A stretch of DNA of 64,000 nucleotides, from the NCBI GenBank assembly GCA_019694835.1, contig JAIBBE010000022.1, positions 62,001 through 126,000 of the forward strand, written 5' to 3'. Shown piece by piece: positions 51,543 to 60,524 of this stretch. Source of the DNA: Fimbriimonadaceae bacterium (lineage in GTDB: Bacteria; Armatimonadota; Fimbriimonadia; Fimbriimonadales; Fimbriimonadaceae). Both the position numbers and the translations under genes were made by a program. The notes under the pieces were generated by a model, which made no database searches, had not been told where the DNA came from, and saw only the letters and a list, made by a program, of their open reading frames with translations. How positions within the stretch are numbered: position 1 is the stretch's first letter; the number at the start of each line of letters is the position of its first letter.

Positions 51543-52514
51543 TCAGATTCGAATGACGAGCTTGCCTGAATTATGACCCTCTTCAGTTCTTCGAATTGCT
51601 TCAGCCACTTGTGCTAACGGATAGCACGTCTCGATGACCGGCTTTACCTGGCCAGATTCTATTAGTTCCGCGATGTAATGCAAATCGCTCTGCCGAGGCT
51701 TCATCATGAGGTTGCACATCTTCTTGCCCCCGAACATGGACATGAACGGACCCAAGAACATCACGTCGCTCAGCTGGCGACTTGAACCCCCGGACATCAC
51801 GTAGATTCCGCTTGGTTTGAGCGCTCTCTTGTAATGGGCAAGTGGATGATAGCCGTTTGCGGCATGGATAACGTCGTAACGCTTTTCGGACATCGTGAAG
51901 TCCACCTTCGTGTAGTCAATCACTTCGTCCGCCCCAAGAGCGCGGACCATGTCCAGGTTCTTCGTGCTACAAACCCCCGTCACGCGAGCGCCAAGCGCCT
52001 TGGCGATTTGGACGGCATATGACCCGATGCCGCCTGACGCGCCATTGATTAAGACTTCCTGACCCGGTTGAACCTTGCCCTTGTCTCTAAGGGCTTGAAG
52101 CGCGGTGAAGGCCGAAGTTGGGACAGCAGCCGCTTCCTCGAAAGAGAGGTTTTGTGGTTTTAGGGCAAGCGCATCTTCACGGGCGCAGACGTACTCGGCG
52201 TAACCGCCGAAGCCACTGGCGGAGAGATCGCCAAATACCTCATCGCCAGGCTTGAAACTCATGACACTCTCGCCCACTGCCTCAACCACCCCAGCAACAT
52301 CGGTCCCGAGGATGTGGTGTTTCGGCCTGAGGAGGCCAAAGCCCATGAGGCGCATTGGAAAGGGCTTGCCACGAAGAAGGTGCCAGTCACCTGCATTCAC
52401 TCCGGTTGCGTGGACCTTCATGAGAACTTGGCCCGGCAACGGAGTAGGCTTTTGAACCTCCCGAAGATCCAGAACATCCGGCGAACCATAACGGGTGTAG
52501 ACAACCGCCTTCAT
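51543..52514 (-). CDS. NAD(P)-dependent zinc-less alcohol dehydrogenase / quinone oxidoreductase
   Basis: 323 residues from ATG 52514 (ATG 52532 possible). MDR-superfamily enzyme: VLMKVHATGVNAGDW, HILGTDVAGVVEAVG, FKPGDEVFG, then the NADPH site VLINGASGGIGSYAVQIAKALGA with the quinone-reductase-type G-A-S-G-G-I-G. The structural and catalytic zinc ligands of classical dehydrogenases are absent. Likely reduces quinones or enones. It is divergent from the membrane protein gene at 52604 with about 90 bases in between. Confidence 0.9.
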   Translation of the reverse strand: MKAVVYTRYGSPDVLDLREVQKPTPLPGQVLMKVHATGVNAGDWHLLRGKPFPMRLMGFGLLRPKHHILGTDVAGVVEAVGESVMSFKPGDEVFGDLSASGFGGYAEYVCAREDALALKPQNLSFEEAAAVPTSAFTALQALRDKGKVQPGQEVLINGASGGIGSYAVQIAKALGARVTGVCSTKNLDMVRALGADEVIDYTKVDFTMSEKRYDVIHAANGYHPLAHYKRALKPSGIYVMSGGSSRQLSDVMFLGPFMSMFGGKKMCNLMMKPRQSDLHYIAELIESGQVKPVIETCYPLAQVAEAIRRTEEGHNSGKLVIRI

Positions 52515-52603
52515 AAGATTTGATCTTGACATAGCTCTGGGGTTTGGCGAAGCTTCAGTTAGATTCGCCGATTCGCAAGGTGCGGTGGTAGCATCTGCAT
52601 GCA

Positions 52604-53020
52604 ATGGCACTCCTGGTTGGCATCATTCTTGGCTTCGTGGTCTGGATCTTCGGTCGCCTCGTCGGCCTAGACCGCGATCGGGCGTACTACGCGACGATTC
52701 TGGCGGTTGTTGCTTTGTACTACGCTCTGTTTGCGGTCATGGGTGGTTCCGTTAATGCGTTGCTACTCGAGTCGATCGCGATTGTCGTGTTCTTCGTTCT
52801 CACGGCTCTTGGCTACCGACGCAGCCAGTGGTTTGTGGTGGCGGGATTGGTAGGGCATGGCCTCTATGATTGTGTCCACGGCTACTTAATCTCCAACCCC
52901 GGCATGCCGGTCTGGTGGCCGCCCTTTTGCTCCAGCATCGACATCACCATGGGTGGGTTACTCGCTTGGGTCATTCTCAGCAGAGAGTCGCATAAGAGGA
53001 GCGCCGGTACGTCCCCATAA
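52604..53020 (+). CDS. Small integral membrane protein
   Basis: 138 residues, ATG 52604. Four hydrophobic segments: LLVGIILGFVVWIFGRLVGL, YYATILAVVALYYALFAVMG, LLESIAIVVFFVLTALGY and WFVVAGLVGHGLYDCV; the last part also has SSIDITMGGLLAWVILS. The motif GHGLYDCVHGY may be functional. No family recognised with confidence. It is divergent from the quinone oxidoreductase gene. Confidence 0.75.
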   Translation: MALLVGIILGFVVWIFGRLVGLDRDRAYYATILAVVALYYALFAVMGGSVNALLLESIAIVVFFVLTALGYRRSQWFVVAGLVGHGLYDCVHGYLISNPGMPVWWPPFCSSIDITMGGLLAWVILSRESHKRSAGTSP

Positions 53021-53118
53021 GCGCACCGCATGGACTTTCGCCCCCGAGATTTGGAACTAGCCCAAAAGAACTCGGACCCCTGTCGAATTCCCGCGCCGTC
53101 GTTCGACTAATGCATGAA

Positions 53119-53136
53119 GCGGGCCAGCAAGCCCGC
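53119..53136 (+). repeat. Small hairpin upstream of the YCII gene
   Basis: GCGGGC (53119-53124) and GCCCGC (53131-53136) can pair. It ends 5 bases before the ribosome-binding AAAAGGAG of the YCII gene and could influence its translation or close the upstream transcript. Confidence 0.4.
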
Positions 53137-53156
53137 CACAAAAGGAGAAATTCACC

Positions 53157-53504
53157 ATGAAGTTTCTAGTCACTGCACACCTCCCTGACGATTACCAGCC
53201 GACCCCTGAGGACGCCGAACTAGGTCCCCAGATTCACGCGTTCAACGCGAAGATGGAGGCTGCTGGTGCCTTGTTCTTCGCGTGCGGCCTGATGCCAGCC
53301 AGCCTCTCAAAGGTGGCCCGTCCTGAGCCGGATGGCAACGTATTCGTCACCGACGGACCCTATCTGGAGACCAAGGAGCACATCGGAGGCTTCTACATCT
53401 TGGATGCGGCCAGCATGGAGGAGGCACTGGAGAGGGCGCGTCAGGGAGCCCTGGTTGCTCGTCGACCAATCGAGGTTCGCCAGATATTCTTCAATGAGGA
53501 CTAG
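53157..53504 (+). CDS. YCII-related protein
   Basis: 115 residues from ATG 53157, with AAAAGGAGAAATTCACC upstream. The fold matches the YCII/PhnB-like dimeric alpha-beta family: MKFLVTAHLPDDYQP, KMEAAGALFFACGLMP, VFVTDGPYLETKEHIGGFYIL, ALERARQGALVARRPIEVRQ. The conserved DGPYLETKE is present. These proteins often accompany ECF sigma factors, but none is adjacent here. A paralogue lies at 60525-60860. Confidence 0.88.
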   Translation: MKFLVTAHLPDDYQPTPEDAELGPQIHAFNAKMEAAGALFFACGLMPASLSKVARPEPDGNVFVTDGPYLETKEHIGGFYILDAASMEEALERARQGALVARRPIEVRQIFFNED

Positions 53505-53622
53505 GGACAGACTCAACCAGTTTGCCGTGGCCGTCGCGTCGGGATGCCGAGCCCAAACGGCGACGGCACGGACCGGGGCGTGACCTATGTGAGAAAGTCA
53601 GGACCAGACCGCGGACTCTTGG

Positions 53623-54348
53623 TCAGTGCTTTCGACCCATCGCCTCAACGAGGGCCTCATACGTCCGGCGGTAGTCCCAACCGTATGAAGAAACCAAAGT
53701 TCCTTGTCGTGGCTTGAGCCCAAACCTCAGATCGGTCCTCGCCAACCCGGCATGACTAAGCGGCAAGGAATAAGAGGTCCCGACCGAAGCATGGGCCATC
53801 ACGTTTAGACCGCAATCTTCATTTGCGTTCAAGATGAACGAACCGCGCCAGTTGTTAAGCAAGGAAATGATCCCGTAGTTCAGCTGCGTAAGGGCATCGT
53901 TGAAGATCGTTGAACCCTGAATCTGGACCCGCGCCATGAACTGAGAGCCATATCCTCCGATAGCGTAACGATTCGACACGACGACATCGACAATCACGGG
54001 TCCGGTCGTGCCGACAATTCTGATGGTGTCGCTTAGCGTGGAGGTGCCTAGGATGTGCGATTCGAATGGCCACGACCACATGCACTGCACGTCTGCTCTG
54101 ACCTCTGATGGAAATGTGTACACCTTGCCTTCGACCCCGCGGTCGATTGATCCCCATTGATAGTCGATCCAAGTATTGGGGCCTGGTGGCGCCGTCATTT
54201 GAAAACTAAAGGGCGCTAACGCATATCCACCCCGATAGTCGAGAATGTGCCCTCCCATTTGCGAAGTCAGCTGCGCCGAACAAATCGTCGAGGCGACGCA
54301 TAACAGGCCCGCAATCGATGCCTTGGCCCTGCAAGTTTGAAACCTCAT
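53623..54348 (-). CDS. Secreted hypothetical protein
   Basis: 241 residues from ATG 54348, chosen by GGAGGGATAAG immediately upstream. Signal peptide residues 1-25 (ending CSAQ). The body is beta-rich with many aromatic residues (PPGPNTWIDYQWGSIDRG, VIVDVVVSNRYAIGGYGSQFM), and no family is recognised. No neighbour on the same strand within several hundred bases. Confidence 0.75.
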   Translation of the reverse strand: MRFQTCRAKASIAGLLCVASTICSAQLTSQMGGHILDYRGGYALAPFSFQMTAPPGPNTWIDYQWGSIDRGVEGKVYTFPSEVRADVQCMWSWPFESHILGTSTLSDTIRIVGTTGPVIVDVVVSNRYAIGGYGSQFMARVQIQGSTIFNDALTQLNYGIISLLNNWRGSFILNANEDCGLNVMAHASVGTSYSLPLSHAGLARTDLRFGLKPRQGTLVSSYGWDYRRTYEALVEAMGRKH

Positions 54349-54509
54349 CTTATCCCTCCGCTGCATTCAGGTCCGAGCAAAAGCTCGGGAAAGAACCCAC
54401 GTCTTGGACCTTACCTGGAACGCTCATGCCGAAACTACTGTAACTCGCAACTAATCTTTGGTTTGTACTCTTCAGGTAAGGCAGACCACCAGGCGACGAA
54501 TCGGTACGG

Positions 54510-54821
54510 GTGACGGGGCGTCTCATTAAAGGCCTTAAGGAGTCCGAGGACGGCTCAGAAGTCGAAGAACGGATCCGCGTCCGCACGAAAGACAGCCCGG
54601 AGCACAGGACCACTAAATACGGCACGTTCTTTATTCGAAAACTTGGGGCGTATGTGGACTGGACTGCGACGAAGGCAACGCGCGACTCATTCACTGGAGA
54701 AATCCGTTTCTATCACCACTCTGCGGTCATCCCCGACGACCTCGCTCCCTCCTATGTGTTCTCACTGATCTACGTCAACGGCGTGCTGAAGGAGAAGGGC
54801 TACGGGCATTTGCCGGGGTGA
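54510..54821 (+). CDS. Hypothetical protein
   Basis: 103 residues from GTG 54510, without a clear ribosome-binding site. The second half (KYGTFFIRKLGAYVDWTATK, YVFSLIYVNGVLKEKGYGH) looks like folded sequence; the first half is charged and low in hydrophobics. No recognised family. A true start further inside the frame is possible. Confidence 0.5.
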   Translation: MTGRLIKGLKESEDGSEVEERIRVRTKDSPEHRTTKYGTFFIRKLGAYVDWTATKATRDSFTGEIRFYHHSAVIPDDLAPSYVFSLIYVNGVLKEKGYGHLPG

Positions 54822-54884
54822 TGTTGTCAAAGAAGGTTTGCTTTCTGACCTCGTCGGGATATACTCGGGATCGTTGGAGGCCAC

Positions 54885-55394
54885 ATGAAAACTGTCACGC
54901 TCACTTCCCTTTTGTTCGCACTCATGGTTCCCGCTGCGTCGATCGGAACTCCGGACGACGCCGGGAAGCAGGCCTTTACCAAGATGAAGACCCTCGTCGG
55001 CAAGTGGACGGGGACGATGGGGGAGGGGGCGGACGCGATGCCAGCGACCGTCGAGTATCGGCTCACCGGAAGCAACACTGCCTTGGTCGAAACGCTCGGT
55101 CCAGGGTCGCCCTTTGAGATGGTCAGCGTCTACCACATGGACGGGGACAGCCTGGTCATGACCCACTACTGCGGCGCGGGGAATCAGCCGTTCATGAAAT
55201 TCAAGCCCGGGAAGGACGCGAATGTCGTGTTCTTCGACTTCGTGAGAGGCTCGAACATGAAGCCAACCGACATGCACATGCACCGCGTTACGTTCACCTT
55301 CGACGGCCCCGACCACGTCGTGAGCGAGTGGCAGACTTTCAAGGACGGCAAACCGGGTGAGTCGGCAAAGTTCGATTTTCGTCGTGTGAAGTGA
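54885..55394 (+). CDS. Exported protein, DUF1579-like lipocalin fold
   Basis: 169 residues from ATG 54885 with TTGGAGGCCAC upstream. Signal peptide residues 1-21. KMKTLVGKWTGTMGEGADAM and later DMHMHRVTFTFDGPDHVVSEW give the beta-barrel pattern of DUF1579-type or related calycin proteins; two strands carry GSNTALVETL and SVYHMDGDSLVMTHYC. Likely binds a small molecule outside the cytoplasm. The next gene begins 40 bases downstream in the same direction. Confidence 0.75.
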   Translation: MKTVTLTSLLFALMVPAASIGTPDDAGKQAFTKMKTLVGKWTGTMGEGADAMPATVEYRLTGSNTALVETLGPGSPFEMVSVYHMDGDSLVMTHYCGAGNQPFMKFKPGKDANVVFFDFVRGSNMKPTDMHMHRVTFTFDGPDHVVSEWQTFKDGKPGESAKFDFRRVK

Positions 55395-55434
55395 CTTGAG
55401 GTCTGGAAGGGGGAGGTCGATTACAATTAGCATC

Positions 55435-55848
55435 ATGGAAGTGATCCCAAAGCTGCAAGCATGTCTGGACGACGAACGACCTGATCTCGCCGTCTCCGAG
55501 TGGCTCACGTACTTTTGGAATCACTCGCCCCAAACGGTGTCTTCCAACACATTCATGTCCGCCTACCTGACCGATCAGTTTCTCCAGATCGTGAACATGG
55601 ATGGCTTGGCGAGCTTCTTTGAGCTGGGTGAAAATGAGGTTCAGCACACGATCAGCGGCTTGACGGCGATGGGTCTAGATGATATTGTTGCAGCGATTGA
55701 AAAATCGAAGTCCCTCGATGAATCGAGTGCAGAATTCGAAGCGAACCAGCAGAAACTGATGCTGGCGTCGGGAGAGATTGAGCAGGCGACCCACCGTTAC
55801 ATTCGTGCCAATCTAGCCGAGTTTGAAGCGTTTGAGAACTGTCAGTGA
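55435..55848 (+). CDS. DMP19/DUF4375-like protein
   Basis: 137 residues from ATG 55435. The middle (AYLTDQFLQIVNMDGLASFF, ELGENEVQHTISGLTAMGLDD) fits the DMP19/DUF4375 pattern of helices around a G-x-x-x-F-F core, although key glycine residues differ. All-helical and soluble with no signal. Similar proteins are linked to protein-DNA mimicry or immunity in some bacteria, but no functional claim is made. Likely co-transcribed with the DUF1579-like gene. Confidence 0.6.
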   Translation: MEVIPKLQACLDDERPDLAVSEWLTYFWNHSPQTVSSNTFMSAYLTDQFLQIVNMDGLASFFELGENEVQHTISGLTAMGLDDIVAAIEKSKSLDESSAEFEANQQKLMLASGEIEQATHRYIRANLAEFEAFENCQ

Positions 55849-55888
55849 GGCTTTCTGGGGAGCGCCCTTGGCTGGACTTCAAGCCGAG

Positions 55889-56146
55889 CTACCCGTTGGT
55901 CGAGCCCTTGCCCCGGAGGAACTTGCCCGCAATCGTCCAGACCACAACGAGACACATCAACCCAAGGAAGAGGCTGGTCATGTCACCTTTTGACGTACCG
56001 CAATCGCCCTTGTAAGAGCTCATCGTCCAACTCGGGTGAACGAGAAGCAGTGCGGAGAGGAATCCAGCAGTCCACAGTGACACTTTTCGGATAACCAGCA
56101 GAGCGGCGGCGATCACGACCACCGCAAGGTGAATGCGCGCACTCAT
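55889..56146 (-). CDS. Small membrane protein
   Basis: 85 residues from ATG 56146, with AGAGGAAGTGAGCGCC upstream. Three hydrophobic segments (LAVVVIAAALLVI, WTAGFLSALLLVH, LFLGLMCLVVVWTIAG). Charged tail. No family recognised. The frame is open further upstream, but the extension has no helical or hydrophobic pattern. Confidence 0.6.
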   Translation of the reverse strand: MSARIHLAVVVIAAALLVIRKVSLWTAGFLSALLLVHPSWTMSSYKGDCGTSKGDMTSLFLGLMCLVVVWTIAGKFLRGKGSTNG

Positions 56147-56440
56147 GGCGCTCACTTCCTCTTGTGTCCGCATCACGTCTTGTACGTTGGGCCGCTGCAG
56201 GCCATCGCTTGCGCGGCCAGAAGCGCCTCGCCAAGGATCATCAGCAACCGCCGTCGCATGCCCCATTATAGGGCAACTGGGTAAACAAGACAATGTCTCT
56301 CGTACGGCTGAGGTCGCAAATGGTCTTTCACTGGCGTATTGGCAAATTGAGAGAGCTATGAGCGTACTAGGGTGAGGTCGGGCAGTATTTCAATGTTCAA
56401 TGGTGTCGAGTCGCACAAGTGATGGGCGGAAAAGGAAGCC

Positions 56441-57424
56441 GTGAGTCAAGTTAGGACAAAAGCGGGCGTGGCTCTTCTCCTCGTCACCTGCGGCGGATTC
56501 ATGGGGTTCGCCTTTGTCTTTCTGCGTGGCTGTGCCCAAAAGCACACGAGACCGGTCGGTCATGGCAACGTCACCTTCGACGTTTCTCAAGATGGTTCGA
56601 AGGTCGTCTTTGCCGCACCGGGCAGAGGTGGTCGAGATCTTTACCTGCTCGATATCGCTTCAAACGAGATTCAAGCGCTAACCAGCAGTCCCGAGTATGA
56701 GCTCATGCCTGCACTCTCTCCGGATGGACAACGCGTCGCCTTTACGCGAGGCAAAGATGGTGTCCGCGCCGATCAGCTTTGCCTGATGGATTTGTCGTCG
56801 AGATCCATCAAGCAATTGACCGACGCTGACGAGAACATCACTTCGCCAACGTTTACCCAAGACGGGAAGAGCATCGTGTTTGCCCTCGAATCTCACTACC
56901 GTTGGGGTGGGCTGGCATCGAGTTGGAACGAGTGCGGGGCTTTGGCGATTATGGACCTCCGGACAGGGGAGCGAAGAGTTCTCATGGAGGAGAAGCGCCG
57001 TGCTTCTGACCCTATGATCTCCAATGACGGCAAATGGTTGGCTTGGTCTGAATCGCAGGGGATATGCATCGCGCCCATGAGCCTGCCCCTTAACTACCGG
57101 GTCGTCTTGCCCGCAGGGAGCAGTCCAGCGTTTAATTCGGATGGCAAAATGCTCGCGTTCTTAACAGGAACTTACAGTCCTGATGTTCATGTCGAATTGG
57201 CTCCGATTAGCGGCACCAAGGCGTCGATTGTGCCCAATACTTACGGGGCTAAGCAAGTGCAATTCCTGCCAAACGGTCGCATGCTCGTTCTCCTTGAGTC
57301 ATGGCGAAGTGGCGGATTTGGCGTGCCAACACGCGGATTGTGGGAGACGGCTATTGACGGCACAAATCGGCGCGAAGTGATCTCTGAAGCCAGGATGGCT
57401 GCCCCGTTTGGGAACGGGAGGTGA
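56441..57424 (+). CDS. TolB-like beta-propeller protein, membrane-anchored
   Basis: 327 residues from GTG 56441 with GGAAAAGGAAGCC upstream. Residues 8-30 form a hydrophobic anchor (VALLLVTCGGFMGFAFVFL). The remainder is a TolB/WD40-like propeller with S-P-D-G-x-x-V-A/V-F signatures: VSQDGSKVVFAAPG, LSPDGQRVAFTRG, FTQDGKSIVFALE, ISNDGKWLAWSE, FNSDGKMLAFLTG. Such proteins bind partners in the periplasm; no Tol or Pal gene is nearby. The 294 bases upstream hold no clear gene. Confidence 0.82.
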   Translation: MSQVRTKAGVALLLVTCGGFMGFAFVFLRGCAQKHTRPVGHGNVTFDVSQDGSKVVFAAPGRGGRDLYLLDIASNEIQALTSSPEYELMPALSPDGQRVAFTRGKDGVRADQLCLMDLSSRSIKQLTDADENITSPTFTQDGKSIVFALESHYRWGGLASSWNECGALAIMDLRTGERRVLMEEKRRASDPMISNDGKWLAWSESQGICIAPMSLPLNYRVVLPAGSSPAFNSDGKMLAFLTGTYSPDVHVELAPISGTKASIVPNTYGAKQVQFLPNGRMLVLLESWRSGGFGVPTRGLWETAIDGTNRREVISEARMAAPFGNGR

Positions 57425-57454
57425 AGGGCTTGGAGGACTCAAGCGTATAATCTA

Positions 57455-57658
57455 GTGGTGAGCAACGTCAACGAGATCGAAGCGGCGATTCGCAAACTAC
57501 CTCCTGAGAGCCTTGCAGAACTTCGGGCTTGGTTTGCCGTGTTCGATGCCGAAGTGTGGGATCGCCAGTTTGAGAGCGACGTTGCGGCAGGTAGGCTGGA
57601 CAAACTTGCGGAGGAAGCGCTCACGGATTTCCGCGAAGGTCGCTGCAAGGAACTGTGA
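57455..57658 (+). CDS. Antitoxin-like protein of a RelE/ParE-type pair
   Basis: 67 residues from GTG 57455 (GTG 57458 possible). Sequence VNEIEAAIRKLPPESLAELR, then EVWDRQFESDVAAGRLDKL and ALTDFREGRCKEL, resembles small antitoxins that neutralise RelE/ParE toxins. It shares GTGA with the next gene, a typical TA overlap. Confidence 0.85.
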   Translation: MVSNVNEIEAAIRKLPPESLAELRAWFAVFDAEVWDRQFESDVAAGRLDKLAEEALTDFREGRCKEL

Positions 57659-57906
57659 CGCATCGGGCCTCGCCGCGATTCTGGGAGCTCTACAATCGCA
57701 TGCCCCCTGATGCAAGAACATTGGCTGATCGCTGCTATGACCTGCTCAGGAGTGATCCCCGCCATCCATCGCTTCACTTCAAGAAGACAGGCCGGTTTTG
57801 GTCGGTCCGCATCGGGTTACATTTTCGCGCTCTGGCGATTGAAGAAGGCACCAGCTTCGTGTGGTTCTGGATTGGTACCCACGCCGAGTACGATCGTCTC
57901 GTCTAA
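57655..57906 (+). CDS. RelE/ParE-type toxin
   Basis: 83 residues from GTG 57655, overlapping the antitoxin stop by 4. FWELYNRMPPDARTLADRCYD, HPSLHFKKTGRFWSVRIGLHFRAL and FVWFWIGTHAEYDRL match the small RelE/ParE fold, with conserved Arg and Tyr/His residues in the second half. In this class the toxin either cleaves mRNA on the ribosome or inhibits gyrase; which one cannot be told here. Confidence 0.85.
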   Translation: MTHRASPRFWELYNRMPPDARTLADRCYDLLRSDPRHPSLHFKKTGRFWSVRIGLHFRALAIEEGTSFVWFWIGTHAEYDRLV

Positions 57907-57957
57907 GTGGCGACTTGGAGCCTCGCCAATAGGGGGCACTCAACGTATACTATTCCT

Positions 57958-58890
57958 ATGCCGTTGACCGTCCTCGCCTCAATCCTCCTTTCCAGCGCGG
58001 GCCTCCAGACCTTTCAGGTCGTACCGAGCGCGACCGACCCGAGGATCAAAGAGTTCGACAGCCCGCACGTGATCACCGTGAGCACGACGGCAAAGCCGAA
58101 CAACCAACTTCTCCTCTTCATCCCAGGCACGAACGGCAAGCCGGGGCGGGTGTCGAAGTTCAGCAACATTGCGGCGGAGCAGGGATTCCAGGTGATCAAT
58201 CTGATGTACCCCGACACGACTCCGGCAACCATGGCCGCGAAATCGACAGATCCCAATGCGTTCATAAACTTCCGACGCGAGATTATCGAGGGCAAAGATC
58301 TGTCGACGTACGTCAGCGTCGACCGCACCAACTGCATCGAGAACCGGCTCATCAAGCTTCTGCAGTACCTAACCACGAAGCGGCCGAATGAGAACTGGGG
58401 GCAGTATCTGACTTCGAGCGGCGATATTGATTGGTCAAAGTTCGTCGTTTCCGGATTGTCGCAAGGTGCGGGCCATGCGTGCGTCATCGCCCTCTTGCAC
58501 AAAGTCTCTCGGGCGGTGATGTTCGGCGGCCCGAAGGACTACGATCGTGCCACGAATTCGCCAGCGAGCTACTACACGATGCAATCCGCAACGCCGAAGA
58601 ACTTGATGTTCACCTTTAACAACATGCAGGACAAGCAAGGCTGCGACTATCAGGAGCAGATTCAGAACTGTACGTCGCTCGGCCTGATTGCCTTGGCTCC
58701 GTTCGCCGATGTGGACAAGGTGAAACGGCCGTTCAACAAGTCGCACGTGCTGTTCACCAATTGGCCCGGAACACCCGTGACTTCGGTCAAGGCCCACACC
58801 TCAGTCATCCAGGATGCAGTGACGCCAACGGATAAGTCCGGCAAGCCCATCTTCCAGCCCGTGTGGATGTATATGCTGACCCACAAGTAG
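57958..58890 (+). CDS. Exported alpha/beta-hydrolase
   Basis: 310 residues from ATG 57958 with a signal peptide (residues 1-17). The nucleophile elbow is VSGLSQGAGHACVIALLH (G-x-S-x-G). LLLFIPGTNGKPGRVSKFS precedes it as the oxyanion strand; a His in KAHTSVIQD and acidic residues such as FADVDKVKR complete the likely triad. The substrate is unknown; the family resembles poorly characterised secreted esterases. The gene follows the TA pair after 50 bases in the same direction. Confidence 0.85.
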   Translation: MPLTVLASILLSSAGLQTFQVVPSATDPRIKEFDSPHVITVSTTAKPNNQLLLFIPGTNGKPGRVSKFSNIAAEQGFQVINLMYPDTTPATMAAKSTDPNAFINFRREIIEGKDLSTYVSVDRTNCIENRLIKLLQYLTTKRPNENWGQYLTSSGDIDWSKFVVSGLSQGAGHACVIALLHKVSRAVMFGGPKDYDRATNSPASYYTMQSATPKNLMFTFNNMQDKQGCDYQEQIQNCTSLGLIALAPFADVDKVKRPFNKSHVLFTNWPGTPVTSVKAHTSVIQDAVTPTDKSGKPIFQPVWMYMLTHK

Positions 58891-58924
58891 GGTTCCGATT
58901 CCTCGGCCTATACTCTGTGAAGCC

Positions 58925-60523
58925 ATGATGCCATTCGCCGCCCTGCCGCTCCTCCTCGCCATTCAAACTCCACCCGTCGCCAAACCGATATCTGGCGGAG
59001 CCTTGAAGCTGGAGCAAGCCGCCTATGACGTGCTTTCCTACGACATCGCGATTCAGGTCGATCCGGTGAATAAGACGATCAAAGGGACCACGATCATGGA
59101 TGCGAAGACGGTGATCCCGACGGCGAGCATCTTGCTCGACTTGGACGATCCCTACACCGTTACGAAGGTCACGGACGGCAAGATCCCCCTGCGGTTTGAT
59201 CGGCAGGGCAACACGCTCCGGGTTTACTTCCCGCTTTCGAGTCAACCCGGAGATCCAATCCACACTGAAGTCACTTACGAGGGTCAGCCGCGAGTGGCCA
59301 AGAACGCCCCTTGGGATGGCGGAATTATGTGGGCGAAGACCCCAAGCGGAGCAGATTGGGTTTCGGTCGCGCTTCAGGGTGCTGGCGCCGATCTTCTCTT
59401 CCCATGCAAGGATCATCCGTCCGACCGTCCCAATCACGCCACCATGCGCCTCACCGTCCCCGACCCACTCATCGCAGTCGGTCCTGGAAAACTCCAGAAG
59501 ACCGTTAACAACGCCAATAAGACTTCCACTTTCACGTGGTTCATGCCGCTCCCCATCAATAACTATTCGCTTGTCTTCAATGCTGCGCCCTATGTGCTGG
59601 TCAAGGATTCACAGAGATCGGTAGCGGGTCAGACGATACCGATCCACTTCTACGTTCTTCCCGAAAACAAGGACAAAGCGCCGAAGCTGATCGAAGAGCA
59701 GAAGAAATATCTCGCCTTCATGGAGAAATACTGCGGACCGTTTCCGTTTCGAACCGTGAAGTGTGGAATCGTCGAGTCGCCGCATCTCGGCATGGAGCAC
59801 TCGACCGCTATTGCTTACGGCAACAAGTATCGCTTCAATCCCGACGGTCTCGATTGGCTGCTCCTCCACGAGTTTGGACATGAGTGGTGGGCCAATCTCG
59901 TTTCGAACGTCGACTGGCGGGATATGTGGATTCACGAGGGATTCCAAAGCTTCATGGACACGCTCTACATCGGGCAACTTCGCGGCCAGCCGGCCTACTT
60001 CGCGGCGATGAAGAACCGCAAACGCAATGTCCGGAACTTAGCACCGGTTGCCCCGCGAGAAGAGACGTCGAGTGCCGCGTACGGGGGTGACATGTATGAC
60101 AAAGGTGCGCTCACCCTCCACGCCTTGCGCTACTTGATCGGTGACGATGCGTTCTTTCGTTCCATTCGTCGGATGGCGTATCCCACACCCGAATCCGAGA
60201 AGTGGACGGATGGTCGAGCGCTCCGCTCCGTGACCACCGAAGACTTCGTGAATATCGCTTCATCCGAAGCCAAGCAGGATCTGCGCTGGTTTTTCGAGGT
60301 TTACCTGAGAAGGGCTAAACTCCCGGTCCTTAAGTCCGAGGTTGAGAGTGGCGTGCTAAAGCTCGAGTGGGTTGCTCCAGACGGTCTTCCGTTTCCCATG
60401 CCGATCGATGTCGTGGTCGATGGCAAGACCGTCAGAGTCCCGATGATCCGCGGGAGCGGCTCGGTCAGTTACACGGGAGACGCCCCCACGATCGACCCGA
60501 ACGGCTGGGTCCTTAGGCAGTAG
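58925..60523 (+). CDS. M1-family zinc metallopeptidase
   Basis: 532 residues from ATG 58925 (a signal-like start with AIQTPPVAKP). Zinc motif HEFGHEWW and, 18 residues later, the third ligand Glu in WIHEGF (HExxH-18-E). The exopeptidase signature reads GMEH (LGMEHSTAIAYGNKY), where classic members have GAMEN. The N-terminal beta domain (residues 20-200) and a C-terminal beta region (about 440-532) fit the M1 fold, but the helical C-terminal domain is short. Probably an exported aminopeptidase. Co-directional with the hydrolase gene, 34 bases apart. Confidence 0.88.
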   Translation: MMPFAALPLLLAIQTPPVAKPISGGALKLEQAAYDVLSYDIAIQVDPVNKTIKGTTIMDAKTVIPTASILLDLDDPYTVTKVTDGKIPLRFDRQGNTLRVYFPLSSQPGDPIHTEVTYEGQPRVAKNAPWDGGIMWAKTPSGADWVSVALQGAGADLLFPCKDHPSDRPNHATMRLTVPDPLIAVGPGKLQKTVNNANKTSTFTWFMPLPINNYSLVFNAAPYVLVKDSQRSVAGQTIPIHFYVLPENKDKAPKLIEEQKKYLAFMEKYCGPFPFRTVKCGIVESPHLGMEHSTAIAYGNKYRFNPDGLDWLLLHEFGHEWWANLVSNVDWRDMWIHEGFQSFMDTLYIGQLRGQPAYFAAMKNRKRNVRNLAPVAPREETSSAAYGGDMYDKGALTLHALRYLIGDDAFFRSIRRMAYPTPESEKWTDGRALRSVTTEDFVNIASSEAKQDLRWFFEVYLRRAKLPVLKSEVESGVLKLEWVAPDGLPFPMPIDVVVDGKTVRVPMIRGSGSVSYTGDAPTIDPNGWVLRQ

Positions 60524-60524
60524 G

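Noticed and set aside
54762..55508. 248-codon minus-strand frame over the DUF1579-like gene
   Set aside because: The plus gene has a signal peptide and a strong ribosome-binding site; the antisense product has no family pattern.
56147..56440. Small plus-strand frame reading VSRTAEVANGLSLAYWQ
   Set aside because: Starts antisense to the small membrane protein, has no ribosome-binding site, and ends before the propeller gene; possibly a fossil, not supported as a gene.
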